64,000 bases of DNA from Beaufortia kweichowensis (GCA_019155185.1 CM032816.1:10614292-10678291), one strand, 5' to 3'; counted from the first letter of the stretch, positions 49,521 through 63,414 are shown. Program-made: numbers and translations. Notes: a model not told the origin generated them from the sequence alone.

Positions 49521-51244
49521 ATCACACAAGCCGAGAAATTAGCAAAAACGTACGGGAGGGTTTACTTCAAATGAATTGCGCTGAGTTTTGTTTGTTTGCT
49601 CACGCTGTCTGTTTTGTTTTAGTGTCCAATTCACAAAAGGAATTATGCAAATCAGGTGAAAACGGCACAAATGCAATTTCTTACCTTGCAGGCCAGTTGG
49701 GTTGTGGAGGATGCAGTAGACCGTACACCATCTTCAAACACTGCGACCCGGTACAATACAGCATCAAACATTAAAGATTCATGACCTAAACAACAAAACA
49801 CATGCTGGTCATTACATATTGAACAAAACCAGGATTTTACTTCATGTGAATTAATATTAGAATTCAAATGCAGCAGTTTTTACAGTAGAAACATGAAGTG
49901 AAGTGTGATAGCAGTGGAAGTGGATGATTTACAGTTTAGGTGTTTCTCGATAAGCGTTTGAGAGTCGGTGAATAGGACTCAGCATTGGGCTGGTTTTAAT
50001 GAAAGCTCTTTTGGCCCACTTCTCTTCCCTTCAGCATCGTCAGCCTAAGCTGCAGGATCAGACTGACATGAATAAATAAAGAAGCCCGAGGACACGAGAG
50101 TCTTTTCCACCCCAAAATCCCTTCAGCTGAAACATCAGCACAGACCCTTCGAAATCTCTAACGCTCCAAACATCTTCGCCTCTGGAGAACCCTGTGTTTG
50201 CACAACTCCAGTCAAAGTAGTTTTCTAAGAAAGTCTCCTTTGGATTTGGAAAATTTGTACGAATAAAAATCTTCTGCAATCACAGGGACTTAAATATAAA
50301 CGGAACTTTATGTTAGAACTTCACGGCGGTTGTTTTAAAGAAAAAATATATGTCAAAAAGCCATTCTTTATATTTCCTTTTAAACATGTAATAGGTTATA
50401 AAAAGAAAAACAAACAGCAAATCTTTAGGCAACATCATAATTTGCATACTTTGCATAATATACATTTTTCTCTCATATACTATACAGTGAAGACAATTTG
50501 TAAACGCAGCTATATATGTCAATAAATATAATTATTTTGCCAACTATTTAATGTCAAAACATCTCACATTGATCCGTATACATAAAAAATCAAATTTACT
50601 ACTGCTTGCTGTAAAGTTATTTGTGGTTCAGAACATTAAAGCAATAAACGGAGACTGTAAAAAAGACTGTAGGCTGTTAAAAGCTGTCAAACAACATAAC
50701 GATCAAAGATTATTACATAAACAGCACATCTTCCTAATGATCAGAATTATTACTGCTATAAATAAAGATACCTCCATGGTACATGGTTTTAAAGGTACAC
50801 AGTGACATTAATATTATATCAACTCACGTCCAATCAGATTTGAGATCCGCATCAATGTTTTATTAAATAAAACATTGGTTTAGCTATGGTTGTTTTCCTT
50901 TTATTCATATTTCAAATGGTTACCTACCCATAATGCACCAGGAATTACACAGAACTCAAGACAGCGAGAGAAACGATGAGAAATAGAGGGTGTTCAGATG
51001 AGACAGATGGAGCGGTAGCCTGCAGAAACATCCTTCTCTGTGGGAGTCGAACCACTTTAGAGTCGGTTTGGAGACGGAACGAAACCTCGGGCGCAGATAC
51101 TCGATCAGAGACAGTACTTTGTCCCCGCACGCCGCTGTTTAAACGCATGCCTAAAAGCAACTTTTCCAGTGTTCCAGAAATACTATTAAAGCTAATAATA
51201 CAGAACACATGAATGACTTCGGCTTTAAAGTTTCATTGGATGAG
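49521..51244. other. Non-coding, nothing certain
   Basis: No exon recognised. 50975-51150 is GC-richer with open frames on both strands (50976-51212 +, 50945-51208 -) but no splice-bounded segment. 50290-50520 is strongly AT-rich. Confidence 0.35.
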
Positions 51245-51354
51245 AACAAAGCGTGATGATAAGTATTTGTCTGTGCAGTTTTACAAGGGTTTTGAACGCG
51301 GGTTCAAAACCGTTGTAAAACTGCACAGACAAATACTTATCATCACGCTTTGTT
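51245..51354. repeat. Near-perfect 110-bp palindrome (hairpin)
   Basis: Left arm 51245-51297 and right arm 51302-51354 are reverse complements over 53 positions with a single mismatch (51287 against 51312), separated by the 4-nt loop GCGG. The left arm starts AACAAAGCGTGATGATAAG and the right arm ends CTTATCATCACGCTTTGTT. Pairing stops sharply outside both arms. The sequence resembles no repeat elsewhere in the window. It would form a very stable cruciform or RNA hairpin. Confidence 0.97.
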
Positions 51355-52226
<872 letters not shown>

Positions 52227-53289
52227 GTGAAGTTTTGACAGGTGAACGCATCAGGATTCAGGCCGCACACATCCCTCAGGTCAGGAGAGCATTGTTTCAT
52301 CGATGCCCGTTAGTCATTCTTAGTTTTAGCATTAAACCTCAGCTGTAAAGTTCATACCCCACTAACTCCGCTCATGGCACTTACAGGAATGTAAAAGCCC
52401 TGACAGAAAACATAATTCACGCTCGGACGCATTATTACCGGCCCTTACAAAGATACTGAAGACTTTAGTGTCTCTTTCCACCTGCGGCACAGACGCCGTT
52501 CATTCGTGAACCGCTGCCAGCCTGTCTGTCTGTCTCTTTATTTTGTTCTGGCAGGGAAATCTTTCTCTCTCGTGTCCATTGTCCAGCTTAAACCAAGCAT
52601 GACTGATGGAAAGATCATCTCGTCTGAGTCTAGAAATGCCAAGAGCTTTTTTGTACTTTATTGGAAGAATGACTCAATGTAGGTTTCCATCAACTTCTCA
52701 TTAATACTCTACAGTTTACACTTTAAATTAAAGTACAACTCCTGGAGGAAATAACAGCACTTGCCAAGCAGCAGGAGGATATTATGCTGAGGAATATTTT
52801 TAAGGCCAAAAATGAACATTAAACAAGGTATTCAAGCTTTACATTTTATTAGTTTGTGTTTTACCAGGGAAATTAAACTTGTGACCTTTACGCAGCTAAC
52901 ACAATAACTTTTCCAAATCTCTTCTCCAGAGCATTGCCATCAACATCTGAGACGAAACTCAACTCAGTGAAAACTCAATTAACTCAGTTGATCAAGAACT
53001 CAATTATGAAAGAACAACCTCTTAACAGTATAATTATGCAAAACAAGAATATAAAAAAATGAACCTTTCTATACATGACTGGTTCGCAACTAATGTTATT
53101 TAACAGGGGTTTGTTTATTTTTCTTGTGTTATTTAATTATATTAAACATAATTAAAAATGTAAGAGTCTCAAGCTTTTGTAGCAATCAAAAACTATTAGT
53201 GCAATTGAAGTGAATTACTTTAGTACATCACTCATGACTGTAAATGATCGTACGTACTGTAAATGTATTTTCTAAAATGAAATGATGAA
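52227..53289. other. Non-coding, nothing certain
   Basis: 52330-52620 is repeat-free and GC-richer (for example GCATTATTACCGGCCC) and could be regulatory. The remainder is AT-rich and unrecognised. Confidence 0.35.
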
Positions 53290-53720
53290 TAATTCTTTTA
53301 GTATGTAGGGCGCGAGATAAAGTCCAGCACATAAGGTAGTAATCACGGCGGACAGCTTTGCCGTAATAGAGATAAGTTACACACAGGCACCCGAATAAAT
53401 GAAATGTAGCTCAATTATGGGCCGCTGGTAATATGTTTTTATCAGCGGATTTTGTGAAATATTATGTTCATTAGAAAAAGCACAAAGATCTATTTAATGC
53501 TGGTCAATATATTTCATTAAAAAAAGCAAAGGATCCAGACAGGAGCTTTAGTCAAGGGCTAATATGACCCTAAAGCGGCCAGCAGGTTTGAAAGACGCTT
53601 TGTAATCAAATCTATCGTTGCGGGCGGGAGTTAAACGACGATTTCAACCACCGCCCGCACTGAAGTCTCGCACCGTGATTACAGCCATTTTTCATTATTA
53701 TCCAACAGACCGATTCAAAG
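53290..53720. promoter_or_regulatory. Strong candidate conserved non-coding block
   Basis: AGATAAAGTCCAGCACATAA, GCTTTGCCGTAATAGAG, CAATTATGGGCCGCTGG, TTGTAATCAAATCTATCG and CACCGTGATTACAGCC in repeat-free DNA with sharp AT-rich flanks. A near-palindromic pair, GCGGGCGGGAG and CCGCCCGC, lies near 53620-53660. No open frame. Confidence 0.45.
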
Positions 53721-54310
53721 CCTTAACAAGTTCAGACCAGAACAATCTCCGCTAATGTTCATGGCGTGCACGTTCATTGGGTCTTTAGACTGAACGTGGG
53801 CATGAATGGCGTCTTTGACCAACCAACACAGCTGACTGTCTCCGGACATCAGTCGGGTCTTTCAGTAAGAGCTCCAGCACACAGCGGAGTCATTCACACC
53901 AGTCAGTTGCTAGTGATTAAGACATATTACAGAGATGATATGAAATAATCCATTCATTAACCAGCAGTCTGATGCAACTCTTACAAAACACTGCAACTGT
54001 GACTCTCCTCTCCTTCTATCTACAGATTATTGGAAAAAAAATCCACATTCATTTTCCAAAGGCATTTTAAAATAACCTTCAAAAAAGAAGTGGGAAGCCT
54101 TGACCCAAACAAGTCAGCTCCAAGATGAATCACAGTAACATCTGACTCCAAGTATTTGAAATCGGACAGAAAGCAAGGTACAAGACTTCTTAGCAGAAAA
54201 TATACTTCTGCCTTTCATATTTTATATAACTTTCTATATAATCGAAATGTAGGGGTGGTTTCTGTAGATAGTGCTGTAGATGTAGCTAGCTTGAAAAAAA
54301 TTAACCAATT
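53721..54310. other. Non-coding, nothing recognised
   Basis: No exon or recognised repeat. Confidence 0.4.
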
Positions 54311-54380
54311 AATGTCATCGTTTACTCACCCTTACTGTCGTTTCAAACCATCAAAAGTCATCTGTGGAACACAAAACAAT
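54311..54380 (+). mobile_element. Cyprinid non-autonomous DNA element, truncated copy d
   Basis: TGTCATCGTTTACTCACCCT, then GTTTCAAACC, then CATCTGTGGAACACAAAA: the left quarter of the family seen at 4657, 5306 and 19247. It breaks off into AT-rich sequence. Confidence 0.65.
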
Positions 54381-55221
54381 ATGCTTTCAATTAAATACAA
54401 TGCTTTTATATAAATAAAATATTTATTCATATTTTAAATATTATTTATAAAAGCAAATTTTTATATTTGTAAATAAAAATACTTAAATATTTTTATACAA
54501 ATACTTAAAAATTAATGTTAAAATTAAGACTGATTTTTGCTTTACAATGTACTGGATGACAACGAAGTGACAAAAAAATAGGATATACTGCCATATGTTT
54601 TATACTGCCAATCATTTATAAAACTCTAAAGCTTTAAACATACCTTTCACTACCATGTAATCATGTGACAAGAAAAAATAGGTCCAAAACCTGCATGGTC
54701 AGATTTTCAGCTCCTATGCATGAGTTTGTCTGACTCAGCAAGCCTAGAGATCTCATTCAGGTACATGCAGAGAAACATCTGCAGTCTGCCTCGCTCACCA
54801 TCTCTCTCTCTCTCTCCACCAGCATTTCCCTGCTTTCTCCTGAGGTCAGAACGAGAAGGTGAACATATGCTTGTCTATGTTTAGCGCTTTGTGAGGTGAG
54901 CTGCTGGGAGGGGAAAAGAAGGGAGAGAGGAGTGGAGTGGAAAGAGGAGAGAAAAGTGCACAGAGGAGAGGAGAAAGGGCACATGAAAAACTCCCTCCAG
55001 CAACTTGACAGATGATCCACACATATTTGCTGTCACTCTCAGCTCCCAGCATGCACCAGGACACAACTGGAACACAGGTGACTCTGTGGTATTTATAGCT
55101 CTGCCTTTAGGACAGAAAGAGAAAGAGAGAATGACAGAAAAATTAAAGCGAGGTGTGTAGGGAGCTAAACAGTTGTGAGTGAATTGTGGGATATCCGCAA
55201 CATTATTGGCCATCCCATTAC
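54381..55221. other. Non-coding, nothing certain
   Basis: 54400-54540 is extremely AT-rich (ATTTATTCATATTTTAAATA and similar). 54890-54990 is GA-rich and purine-biased without being a clean microsatellite. No exon recognised. Confidence 0.4.
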
Positions 55222-55288
55222 CATTAACCCTTGACCCTTGACTTTTGCACTGCTAATGCAATGCTCTACCAGTTGGCCACCCCATGCC
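55222..55288 (-). mobile_element. SINE head fragment
   Basis: The complement reads GGTGGCCAACTGGTAGAGCA and TTGCATTAGCAGTGCAAAAG then TCAAGGGTCAAGGGTTAATG: a tRNA-like A-box region followed by a decayed B-box position. The tail is absent. Confidence 0.55.
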
Positions 55289-58200
55289 ATCCATCTCCAG
55301 AGTTTATACAATCAAAACAAACATTTGAGCAAATGTGAAGTTGTTTTTGATCCCAGAGTTTTAGTTCAGGTGAACAGCAAACACTCAGGAAATGAAAGGT
55401 GTCTTATTAAAGCTGTGTTGATTACATCACATACTGCTGATTTCCCATAATTACCTGCAATCAAACTCAACTCAAGGCCTCGCAATCACCCGCAGACCAC
55501 ATTTAACCGCTCACACAAACACCAAACCCCATGATGCTCTCATCACGCTCAAGATCCGGACAAAAACTCTTGTTTTTCCTGCACAGTATTCACAAAGAGC
55601 TTCATCAAAGACATGTTGAAATCTCACGAAGCGGAACAAAGGACTTCAGGACCACGGACAGCAACACTGCAGCCATTCAGCACCAAGGACAGCGTCTGTG
55701 CTGTGAGTGGTCACAGAGAGAAAGCCATGAAAGAATCCTGTTTATCTGGGTTTATATACTGGCATATTAAAAGGATGATAATAAACTTTAGCATTGTATT
55801 TCCCCCTTAAGGCCAACTTATTATACATCATAAAATGGCTACATGTTGAGAGATTATCTGTTTGTTTCTTGCTTATGTAAGGTATTTGACAAGGGTTTTT
55901 ATGTCTTTTCTGTGTTTTTACTGGGTTATGATGTTCTGAAGGTTACAGTATTTTCAAACTCTACGACATACTTAAGCCTTTACTGTACAAAGGGGCAAAG
56001 CCTGTTTCACCTGCTCTCAAAATGAGAACCGTCTTACTGTAGGAGTATAATTAGTCCCACATCAGAAATGTAAACGTAAAACAATCTAATTAGGAGTTGC
56101 CTTTCCATTCATCAGTGAAGAGACGAGAGAGACAGAAAGAGAGATCAGACAATCTCTCTCTTCTTATTACCAGAAACACACACAAGATCACAGGTGCACC
56201 CACACCGAGTATCATTACTGCAGAGACTCTTGCTCTTTTACAAAACCTAGTGTGCAGCATTTTAAGGCACCCTAGGTGGGCGCCTAATGTGAAGGCTGTT
56301 GAAAAGGTAAGCATATCTATTATGTAAGATGTAAAACACATTCTAAGGCAGCAGTGCATGCATCCTTCATGGATAAAGCAAAGTCAAACAAACAAAAAAC
56401 ACTAGGACCAGATTGTGGACCAGACTTCATTGACCAGAAAATCATACGCTGGTCAATATGCCACACATACCTCAACCCACAGATGGTGGATTATTAGTGT
56501 GTGTAGGATGTCAGCAGTAATGGTTTATTTCTGACATACATTTGAAGAGTTTTAATTCAGGATGAGGGTTATTTTCCGAAGCGAGTGGCGAACAAGCTGT
56601 AATCAGGCGACACGGTCTGGTGCTGACTTCGAGATCCACCTGAATCACTTTCTAATCACTGATGAATATCAGAAGCACCTGAACCACTTTTCTAATCACT
56701 GGTGAATCTGAGAGCCTGATAATCAAATCCTGAGAGCCAGCGTAGACGCTTTATAGTGGCCGTCTCATACAATATCCTCTTCGTCTATCAAAATCATTAG
56801 AACTCGTGTAAGTCATAAAACTAACAGTATTTTAGCATTTGTTCTCTTCCAAATCATTCTTACTCCTGAGACTGTGCTGTGTAAGTATAAGAGCCCTGCC
56901 TAAAGGAGCCCTTTGGCATATTTAAGACACTGGGTTGGTAACTCTTTAGCTTTTTATGAGAAACCTTTAATATCAGTAAAACTAATCTTAATATATTTTA
57001 CAGTGTTTAAGTTTACAATTCTATATATTTACTTCTGAAATTAGAATAATCACTTATTATCTGGTCCAAGTCATCCATTTCAATCTATAAAACTAATTCA
57101 AACTTTAAAGCATTTTATTGCATTACTTTTTAGTGGAGTGACCCAAAAATTTAAACAGCGTGGATTGTAATTTAATTATAATTCCACTACCATTAATTAA
57201 TATGCAGTGGTTAATGTTTACTGTTATTTTCTGTACCAGTTCTGCTCTGCTGAAGTGTCGTGTTTGGTAAGAGCTTTTCTTTTTGCTTGGCTGCCTAAAA
57301 CACAAACCTCATCAACATCATCCGTCATGAAATATATACTGGCTGTCACTGACTCAAACATAACACCTCAGCAGAGCAGAAATACAGCAAACACCAACCT
57401 AAAACTAAAACTTCATAACACAGATTAAATGTGTTGAATTAAATGTGTTCAACATACAATACAGATTTACATATAAAATTATAAGCTTGGACACATTCAC
57501 AAATGTGTGTCAGTGTTCTGACATCAAAGGTTTCTTAGTGAAAGCAAAGGATTTACTGACCATGTAAAGATGCTATAGGGCAGTTTTGACCTCTCCATAG
57601 TGACAGCATCCAACACCTGGACAGTTAAAATCTATTGCTGTTGCACATCATAAGACACATGCCTGATAAAACTAAAACACACTTTAACAGCACATTAAAT
57701 ACATTTCATGGTTGATTATTGAACATTTTTGAGTTTTGAGTATATTTTCAAGGCCAGCATGATCAGCAACAAATGACCATTCTGCCTCCAAACAACATCC
57801 AAGAAAGTATTTCCCACCAAATCCACTTCACCAATCATACAACTTTCCTCCATAGCCGGCTCCTCCTGCTCTTAAAGTTGCGGTGTGATATGTAAAATCT
57901 ACTCTGTCAGCTTTAAGACTACAGTTACAGTTCATTAACAGTAAACAAGTTTGTCTCAGCTGCTTTTTTATGCATTAGTAGTTTGTGGTCCAGGCACTCG
58001 TTTGAAAGGGGAGGAGAAACCCTCATGTGTGTGTGTGCTTCAGGATATGATAAATGAGTCTTTATGACTCTGGCTGTGCAAAACTGCTTCCCTCCTCTGC
58101 TGTGATGACAAAGTGATTAATATTCCTAAAGCGTTCAGCTAATTTATCATGACCGTGTGCGTGTGTGTGTTTAGCATGGAGTGTGGTAACCATTAGCTGT

Positions 58201-60157
58201 CGCGAGCCACTTTATCCCCAAACAAACAAGTATTGGACTATTTACATGAGCGCATCCTAGAACAGGCTCATCAGAACGGCTAAAAGATCAGAAACAGATA
58301 CACACTCCCCTCTTTCTCTCTCTCTCTCTCTCTCTCTCCCCTACCTGCCGCACCTCACCTGCTTACTTCTGCTACCCGTGACTGAGTTGCCATGGAAACA
58401 AACTAATATCAGCATCGCATGCTTATTATCGTTGAAGAAAGTGGGACTTGGATCTCTCTCTCTCTCTCTCTCTCTCTGAGGGTCGTGGGATTGTTGTGTT
58501 GTCAGGGAAGCACAGGGATTTGTGGGTAATATGACATCACAACAGAGAGCTCATTAACACCTTTCACCTCTGCAGAGGAGAGACCAGGAAACATAAAACT
58601 TGCATAGCAACAACATTTTCACACAACAAACAAACTCCTTGATCATTATTTTCCTCTAACATTTGGAGTGATCCCCAACATTGGTGTTATTTTTCAGCAC
58701 TCTGGAAAAAATTGTCAAAGCAAGACTGCATCTTGCAGACAGTGGCAATATGTAAAACATGGCAACAAAATGCTAAGCAATGTGATAACATGCTGAAGAG
58801 AGAGATTATATACTAAACACAGAGATAATATGGCAGTCGAGGGCAACACCGGAGTGTAATTTAAACATATCTCAAAGCAACTCAAGTCTGGGTCCAGAAC
58901 TGAACCTGGTTTCTGGTTTATCATTGCAATATGAATTGACTCCTATAAAGTTCCTCCTAAAGTTTAACTTGCAAAATCAGAATTTCAAAATCATATGTGG
59001 CATAAGGTTAAAGACTTGCTCAGAAAACTGTGTGAAAATCTAAAATGTCTTTCAAACATCACAGCACCTATAGAGATGCACACAGTTAATGATAAAATTT
59101 ATATTAATAAGTTGACAATCAAGAGATGTGTGAGGTCTGATATATGGCCAAATGATCCTCTCTGTTGATAATCTTACCGCAGCAAGACAAACGCTAGCTC
59201 ACTTCTTCACAAACACAATACCCAAAATGCTAATGATACTTCTGAAGTCTGATACATCATGTAGGAATATCCCACATCTGAATCTCTATGCAACAGTATT
59301 TACTCCTCATAACCAGCACACATCTTGTGTTTTGCCGTCATCGCCTTTAGCTTGCTCACTAGAGGGTTAAAGACTATTCTCTGTAAAGCTGCTATGAAAA
59401 CAATATGTTTTGTGAACAGCGTTATGCAAACAAACCTAAATTGAATTTAATTGAATTCATTCAGCATAATATGAAACCACACTGCAGCACCAATCCTAAT
59501 ATTCATATCTTCAAATGCCACACAACACATTTCTGTCAGTCAGTTCTACGGTCTTGTACAGAACTGAGTCTCATTAGAAACTTTCTCGACCTAAACATGA
59601 CACGACTAGAATAGTTACCTGAAATTAGCACATTGTAAATGAGAAATAGTATGAGCTCTGCGTGATCAACTCTCATACATACACAGCGAGTTCTTCTAAA
59701 GTTTGGCTGACTTAATAACTCTCATATCAACCTTCTGGATGCGGATCACTGTCCCAGCGCTGTGTTTAATGAACTCATTTCAAAGACAATGAGGGTGGGA
59801 AATGTCATGTAATTTCATTATCTCACCCCGTTTCATAATCCGCAGGAAAATGAATAAATGATTATACAAACTCACAGACCATGAGAGGAAAAGTAAAGTA
59901 CAACACTTGAGTTTCTTCTGAGGTTTGAGAATCTTGAATATAAAGTCTATAGATTGGCCCAATCTATAAAAAATCAACTAAGATAGAAATGTGAAAGTAC
60001 ACACTTTTGAGTAAGACTGTACAACAGTACTGGAACATATTATCACATGATAAACATACATGTAAAACAACATCATCACAAATTTCTCTTAACAAAGAGG
60101 TCTGAAGGGGTTTTGGGTAACCAGCAATAATATAACCGTCACACTACTTTTAACACA
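55289..60157. other. Non-coding, mostly unrecognised
   Basis: No coding segment is supported over nearly 5 kb. Two (CT)12 runs occur at 58315-58338 and 58453-58477. 58080-58290 is repeat-free with AAGTGATTAATATTCC and CAGCTAATTTATCATGACC and may be regulatory. 56242-56290 (AAACCTAGTGTGCAGCATTT, AAGGCACCCTAGG) shares words with the repeat ends at 62666 and 63390. Confidence 0.4.
58315..58477. repeat. Pair of (CT)12 microsatellites
   Basis: CT runs at 58315-58338 and 58453-58477, about 115 bp apart, with pyrimidine on + (opposite to the large GA tracts). Confidence 0.93.
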
Positions 60158-60611
60158 TACACTACCAGTTAAAAGTTTAGACACAACTGACCGTAATTTT
60201 CTCGTGATCTTAATAATATTTCTATCTGAAGGTATATATTTCAATTTCTGCTATGACAAAAATATCTTAATTTCTCAATTAAATGGATTACTTTGAGCAA
60301 ATTATGAATAAATAGCAGCTAAATAGATGTCTTCAGTTCTGTTTAAAAAGCTTTTCAGGTTGAGACCTTAAGAAGCTGAGATGATAAAATGTCAAGAATA
60401 TGATTTTATAAATTCTAGACAAAGCGTGACTACTTTTGAAGATGATCAAATATAACATAGTGTTCATTTATTTTGGATGCTTTTAATCACAACATAATTC
60501 CCACTGTTACAATTGTGTCATTTCATGGTTTTAATGAGTTTACTGCTATTCTAAAATGTGGAATAAATGTAAACAACAGTGAGTGTTTTCAAACTTTTGT
60601 GATTTGGGATA
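60158..60611. mobile_element. Decayed Tc1/mariner-type non-autonomous element
   Basis: Left end TA|CACTACCAGTTAAAAGTTTAG and right end GTGTTTTCAAACTTTTGTGA with a TA at 60610-60611 are decayed inverted termini of a widespread fish element whose ends read roughly CAGTCAAAAGTTTGGACAC. The interior phrases GTGACTACTTTTGAAGATG, CACAACATAATTCCCACTG and GTGTCATTTCATGGTTTTAA also follow that family. No transposase frame remains. Confidence 0.65.
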
Positions 60612-60999
60612 TAATACAGCTGCTGAAAAAACAATGGAAAGACTTAATGGAAGTTCTATTGGATTTAATTGAAACTATAATGGTCTCTGTGGGTCTTATT
60701 GTTCTATTGATTTTGTATATTTTGTTAAGGTTGATAATAAGCCAAAGGTTGATAATAGTATCTGTAATGGAAATGATCACAACTTTTTTGTTTTTCAGCA
60801 GGGAACAAACGTTATGTATCACTGTATACTCACATCTCATGTGCTTTACATCCGTCTATGATGGACAAGAGGAGGATGACCGCGACTGACAAGCTTTAAA
60901 AAACACACTAAAGTACTATTACAGTAATCCATATGGTTTGTAAGAACACATAATATCACTGTAAAGAAAAACAAACCGATATTAAACTGTCAAATCTCG
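60612..60999. other. Non-coding, nothing recognised
   Basis: AT-rich. The frame at 60473-60889 starts inside the transposon remnant and is very hydrophobic by base composition, so it is not credible as a gene. Confidence 0.4.
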
Positions 61000-61290
61000 C
61001 TCTGCACCTGTTTCAATATGGCGCGCTCTCTTGCTCGTGCACGCTTGTTACGCAATCGACGTAAACCCCGCCCACTTGCAGGTCTCAGGGCTGCAGACAT
61101 CTGCTTGAACACCATAAGGAGTAAAAAGCGTGAGAAAGTGCAAAATGTCAGACATCGCGTAGTGTGACATTACGTACTAGATTAACTAAAGTACCTACTT
61201 CATGACTGTTTCAGTATAAATACTCTGTACAGTGTCGTACATCCGCCATGTTTTTATTGTCACGTGACCAGCATGTTCGATCACACGTAA
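61000..61290. promoter_or_regulatory. Promoter-like CpG patch
   Basis: Locally CpG-rich sequence with AATATGGCG (YY1-type, 61015-61023), CCCCGCCC (GC box, about 61067-61074), the inverted YY1 word CCGCCATG (about 61242-61249) and GTCACGTGAC (61259-61268). Opposite YY1-type words at the two sides would fit a bidirectional promoter. A 49-codon Arg-rich frame opens at the first YY1 word (61018-61167) but is not recognised. It may instead be part of a repeat. Confidence 0.3.
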
Positions 61291-62665
61291 CGCATAAGAA
61301 CACATTTTAAGCTCAAGTGTTGTTATACAAGTACAATTTAACCATGTAAAATACTTTCTTGGGACCCATAATAATTGCTTTCCAACAAACAGTTTTTTAG
61401 TATTTTTAAATTAAAATGTACTAATTTATTAAAACTTGCACACTACATTAAACAGTGATATTGAACACTATATAAAGAATCTTCCAGTAAAATCTTGCTT
61501 CACTTCTCGGCTCTAAATCTACTTTGATCCATTACTGACAATCAGATTCATTCAAGGTTTATTTGTCACAGAGGAGGAAATATTTCCTCTGACACTAAAC
61601 AGTTTACAGATTTATCATCCACATACTTCATAAATAAACTGAATCATTTGTTTTAAATATATATATTACAACATAGCATTTTCAATAAGTTATCCACTAT
61701 AAAACATTTATTCTTCCAGGGTTGGAACAGGATATTGTGTTGTGTTTAAAATAAAACCACTGGATTGAATAACAGTGTAATTCAATTAGGTACAATTTGA
61801 ATTAGAGTTAATAAAGCAGTGCATGTCTAACAATCACTGTGGGCGTTTTACTGGCAAAATTTGACATTTGAAGTGTCCAACAGATGTTAAAAAATAGACT
61901 GAAACCTCATTGGATCCTGTAATGTTCTTATATCTATCTAATATACAATACACACCCTATACAGTACAAATAATACAGAGACAACAGCTGTGATTCAGAC
62001 AAAATGTTCCCACATATTAGATATTTTCTGGCTTGTGGACCAATCAGGCGTGGAGTTCAGCCCATCGTGTGTTTATATACACTCTCAGACAGGATCAGAA
62101 TGTATAAACAACTGTTATGAACTGGTGGATTGTTGTTTTGTTTTATGAGCGTGTATAAATTCAGGTTTGTGCAGCTCACTGCACACACACAGACGCAGGC
62201 TTTATTAAATAAGAGTCGACTGAGTGAAGATGCTTTTGATGAATTTGTGCAATCACACATAAAATATCTGCGTGGATGACCTTGCAAAGGAAGATGTGAA
62301 TGCACCGTAAATAATTACCATTCAAATGACATTACGTATGTCTGAGATGTGTTCATTTGCTCATGTGGCATACGGAGGTTTGACTCTGGCCTGTCCCGAT
62401 CTCATCCCCATCTTTGTGCAACAATTCCTGTTATTTGTATATGGTCACCTAAAAGATAAAAATGTGTCTTAGTATTCATTCTTAATGCATTCTTCAACTG
62501 TTATATGTCTATTGAAATAGCTATTATCCACCTGGGACAGAATCTCATCAGCTTTACAAAAGTCTTTTTTGGCACATGGTGACGTTACAAATAAAAACCA
62601 AATTATAATAAGCAGATGCCAAGATCTGTACCTCAAAAACACTCATTACACAGCCCTTCCACCTT
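61291..62665. other. Non-coding, nothing recognised
   Basis: AT-rich unique DNA with no splice-bounded frame or identified repeat. Confidence 0.4.
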
Positions 62666-63414
62666 ACAAACCTGTTCCAAACCTAGTGTGCTGCCTACCT
62701 AGACGTCATTCTTAGGCACCATAATTCCCAGTGTCTCCCTAAGGACCAGTTCCAAAAACTAGACAACATTATATAGTCTTCTGATACCTTGCCACATAAT
62801 AATCGTGTGTGGCAATTGGCATGGAAGAAACTTGCTCAATGGCGTCCAAAAGGCCTCTGGCATTTAGTCTGGCATCTGCTGCTTTGTGTCTGTAAAAGTG
62901 TACAGCAGCGTGACTGTCTTCAGGGTAATCTATGATTGCTTTTAAAATACAAATAAAACAAAATACAACATATACATATACATGCACGATTATAGTTACA
63001 GTAAGAAAAAGCTTTTGTTTCCAAATGCCTAAAGCATTGTATACATATACAGTGTCAATTTAATTTACACTGTTGTTTACTTGGCCACAGGCTAACCATA
63101 ATAAAAAACATAAACACTATGTTTAAATCTGAATTAAATATAGAAATATGTAACAATGTCAATCCACTGCATTAACTTCACAATGACTGGCTGATTTCTA
63201 TATCTATATTTTATCTATATCCAACAATGAAAAGTACACATTTTCTTTGTGCAATATTTGTGTGTCATGTGGTTTTTATCCTTATTAGGATAAACTATAA
63301 CAGAATCAACTGAGTCTCCTGCGTGCTTTGCATGAGGATTTTGCTCATTTAGCATCCTACCTACAATGCTGCCTATGAAGGGAGTACCCGGGGAAGCGGC
63401 ACACTAGGGTTTTG
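62666..63414. mobile_element. Possible transposon defined by inverted ends
   Basis: GTTCCAAACCTAGTGTGCTG near 62672 and the complement of CGGCACACTAGGGTTTTGAA near 63395 are inverted relatives. GCTGCCTACC and GCTGCCTATG follow or precede them. The roughly 750 bp between is AT-rich and non-coding. It could be one element with diverged ends or two unrelated fragments. Confidence 0.35.

Noticed and set aside
56228..56304. Donor-like AAAAG|GTAAGCATA with an open frame before it
   Set aside because: The preceding sequence shares AACCTAGTGTGCAGCATTTT words with repeat ends at 62.67 and 63.39 kb, so it is probably repeat-derived.
60473..60889. 138-codon hydrophobic frame
   Set aside because: It starts within a decayed transposon and its Ile/Leu/Val richness follows from AT-rich composition.
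61018..61167. 49-codon Arg-rich open frame
   Set aside because: Short, with no homologue recognised, and the ATG is part of a YY1-type motif. Kept only as a note in the promoter-like entry.
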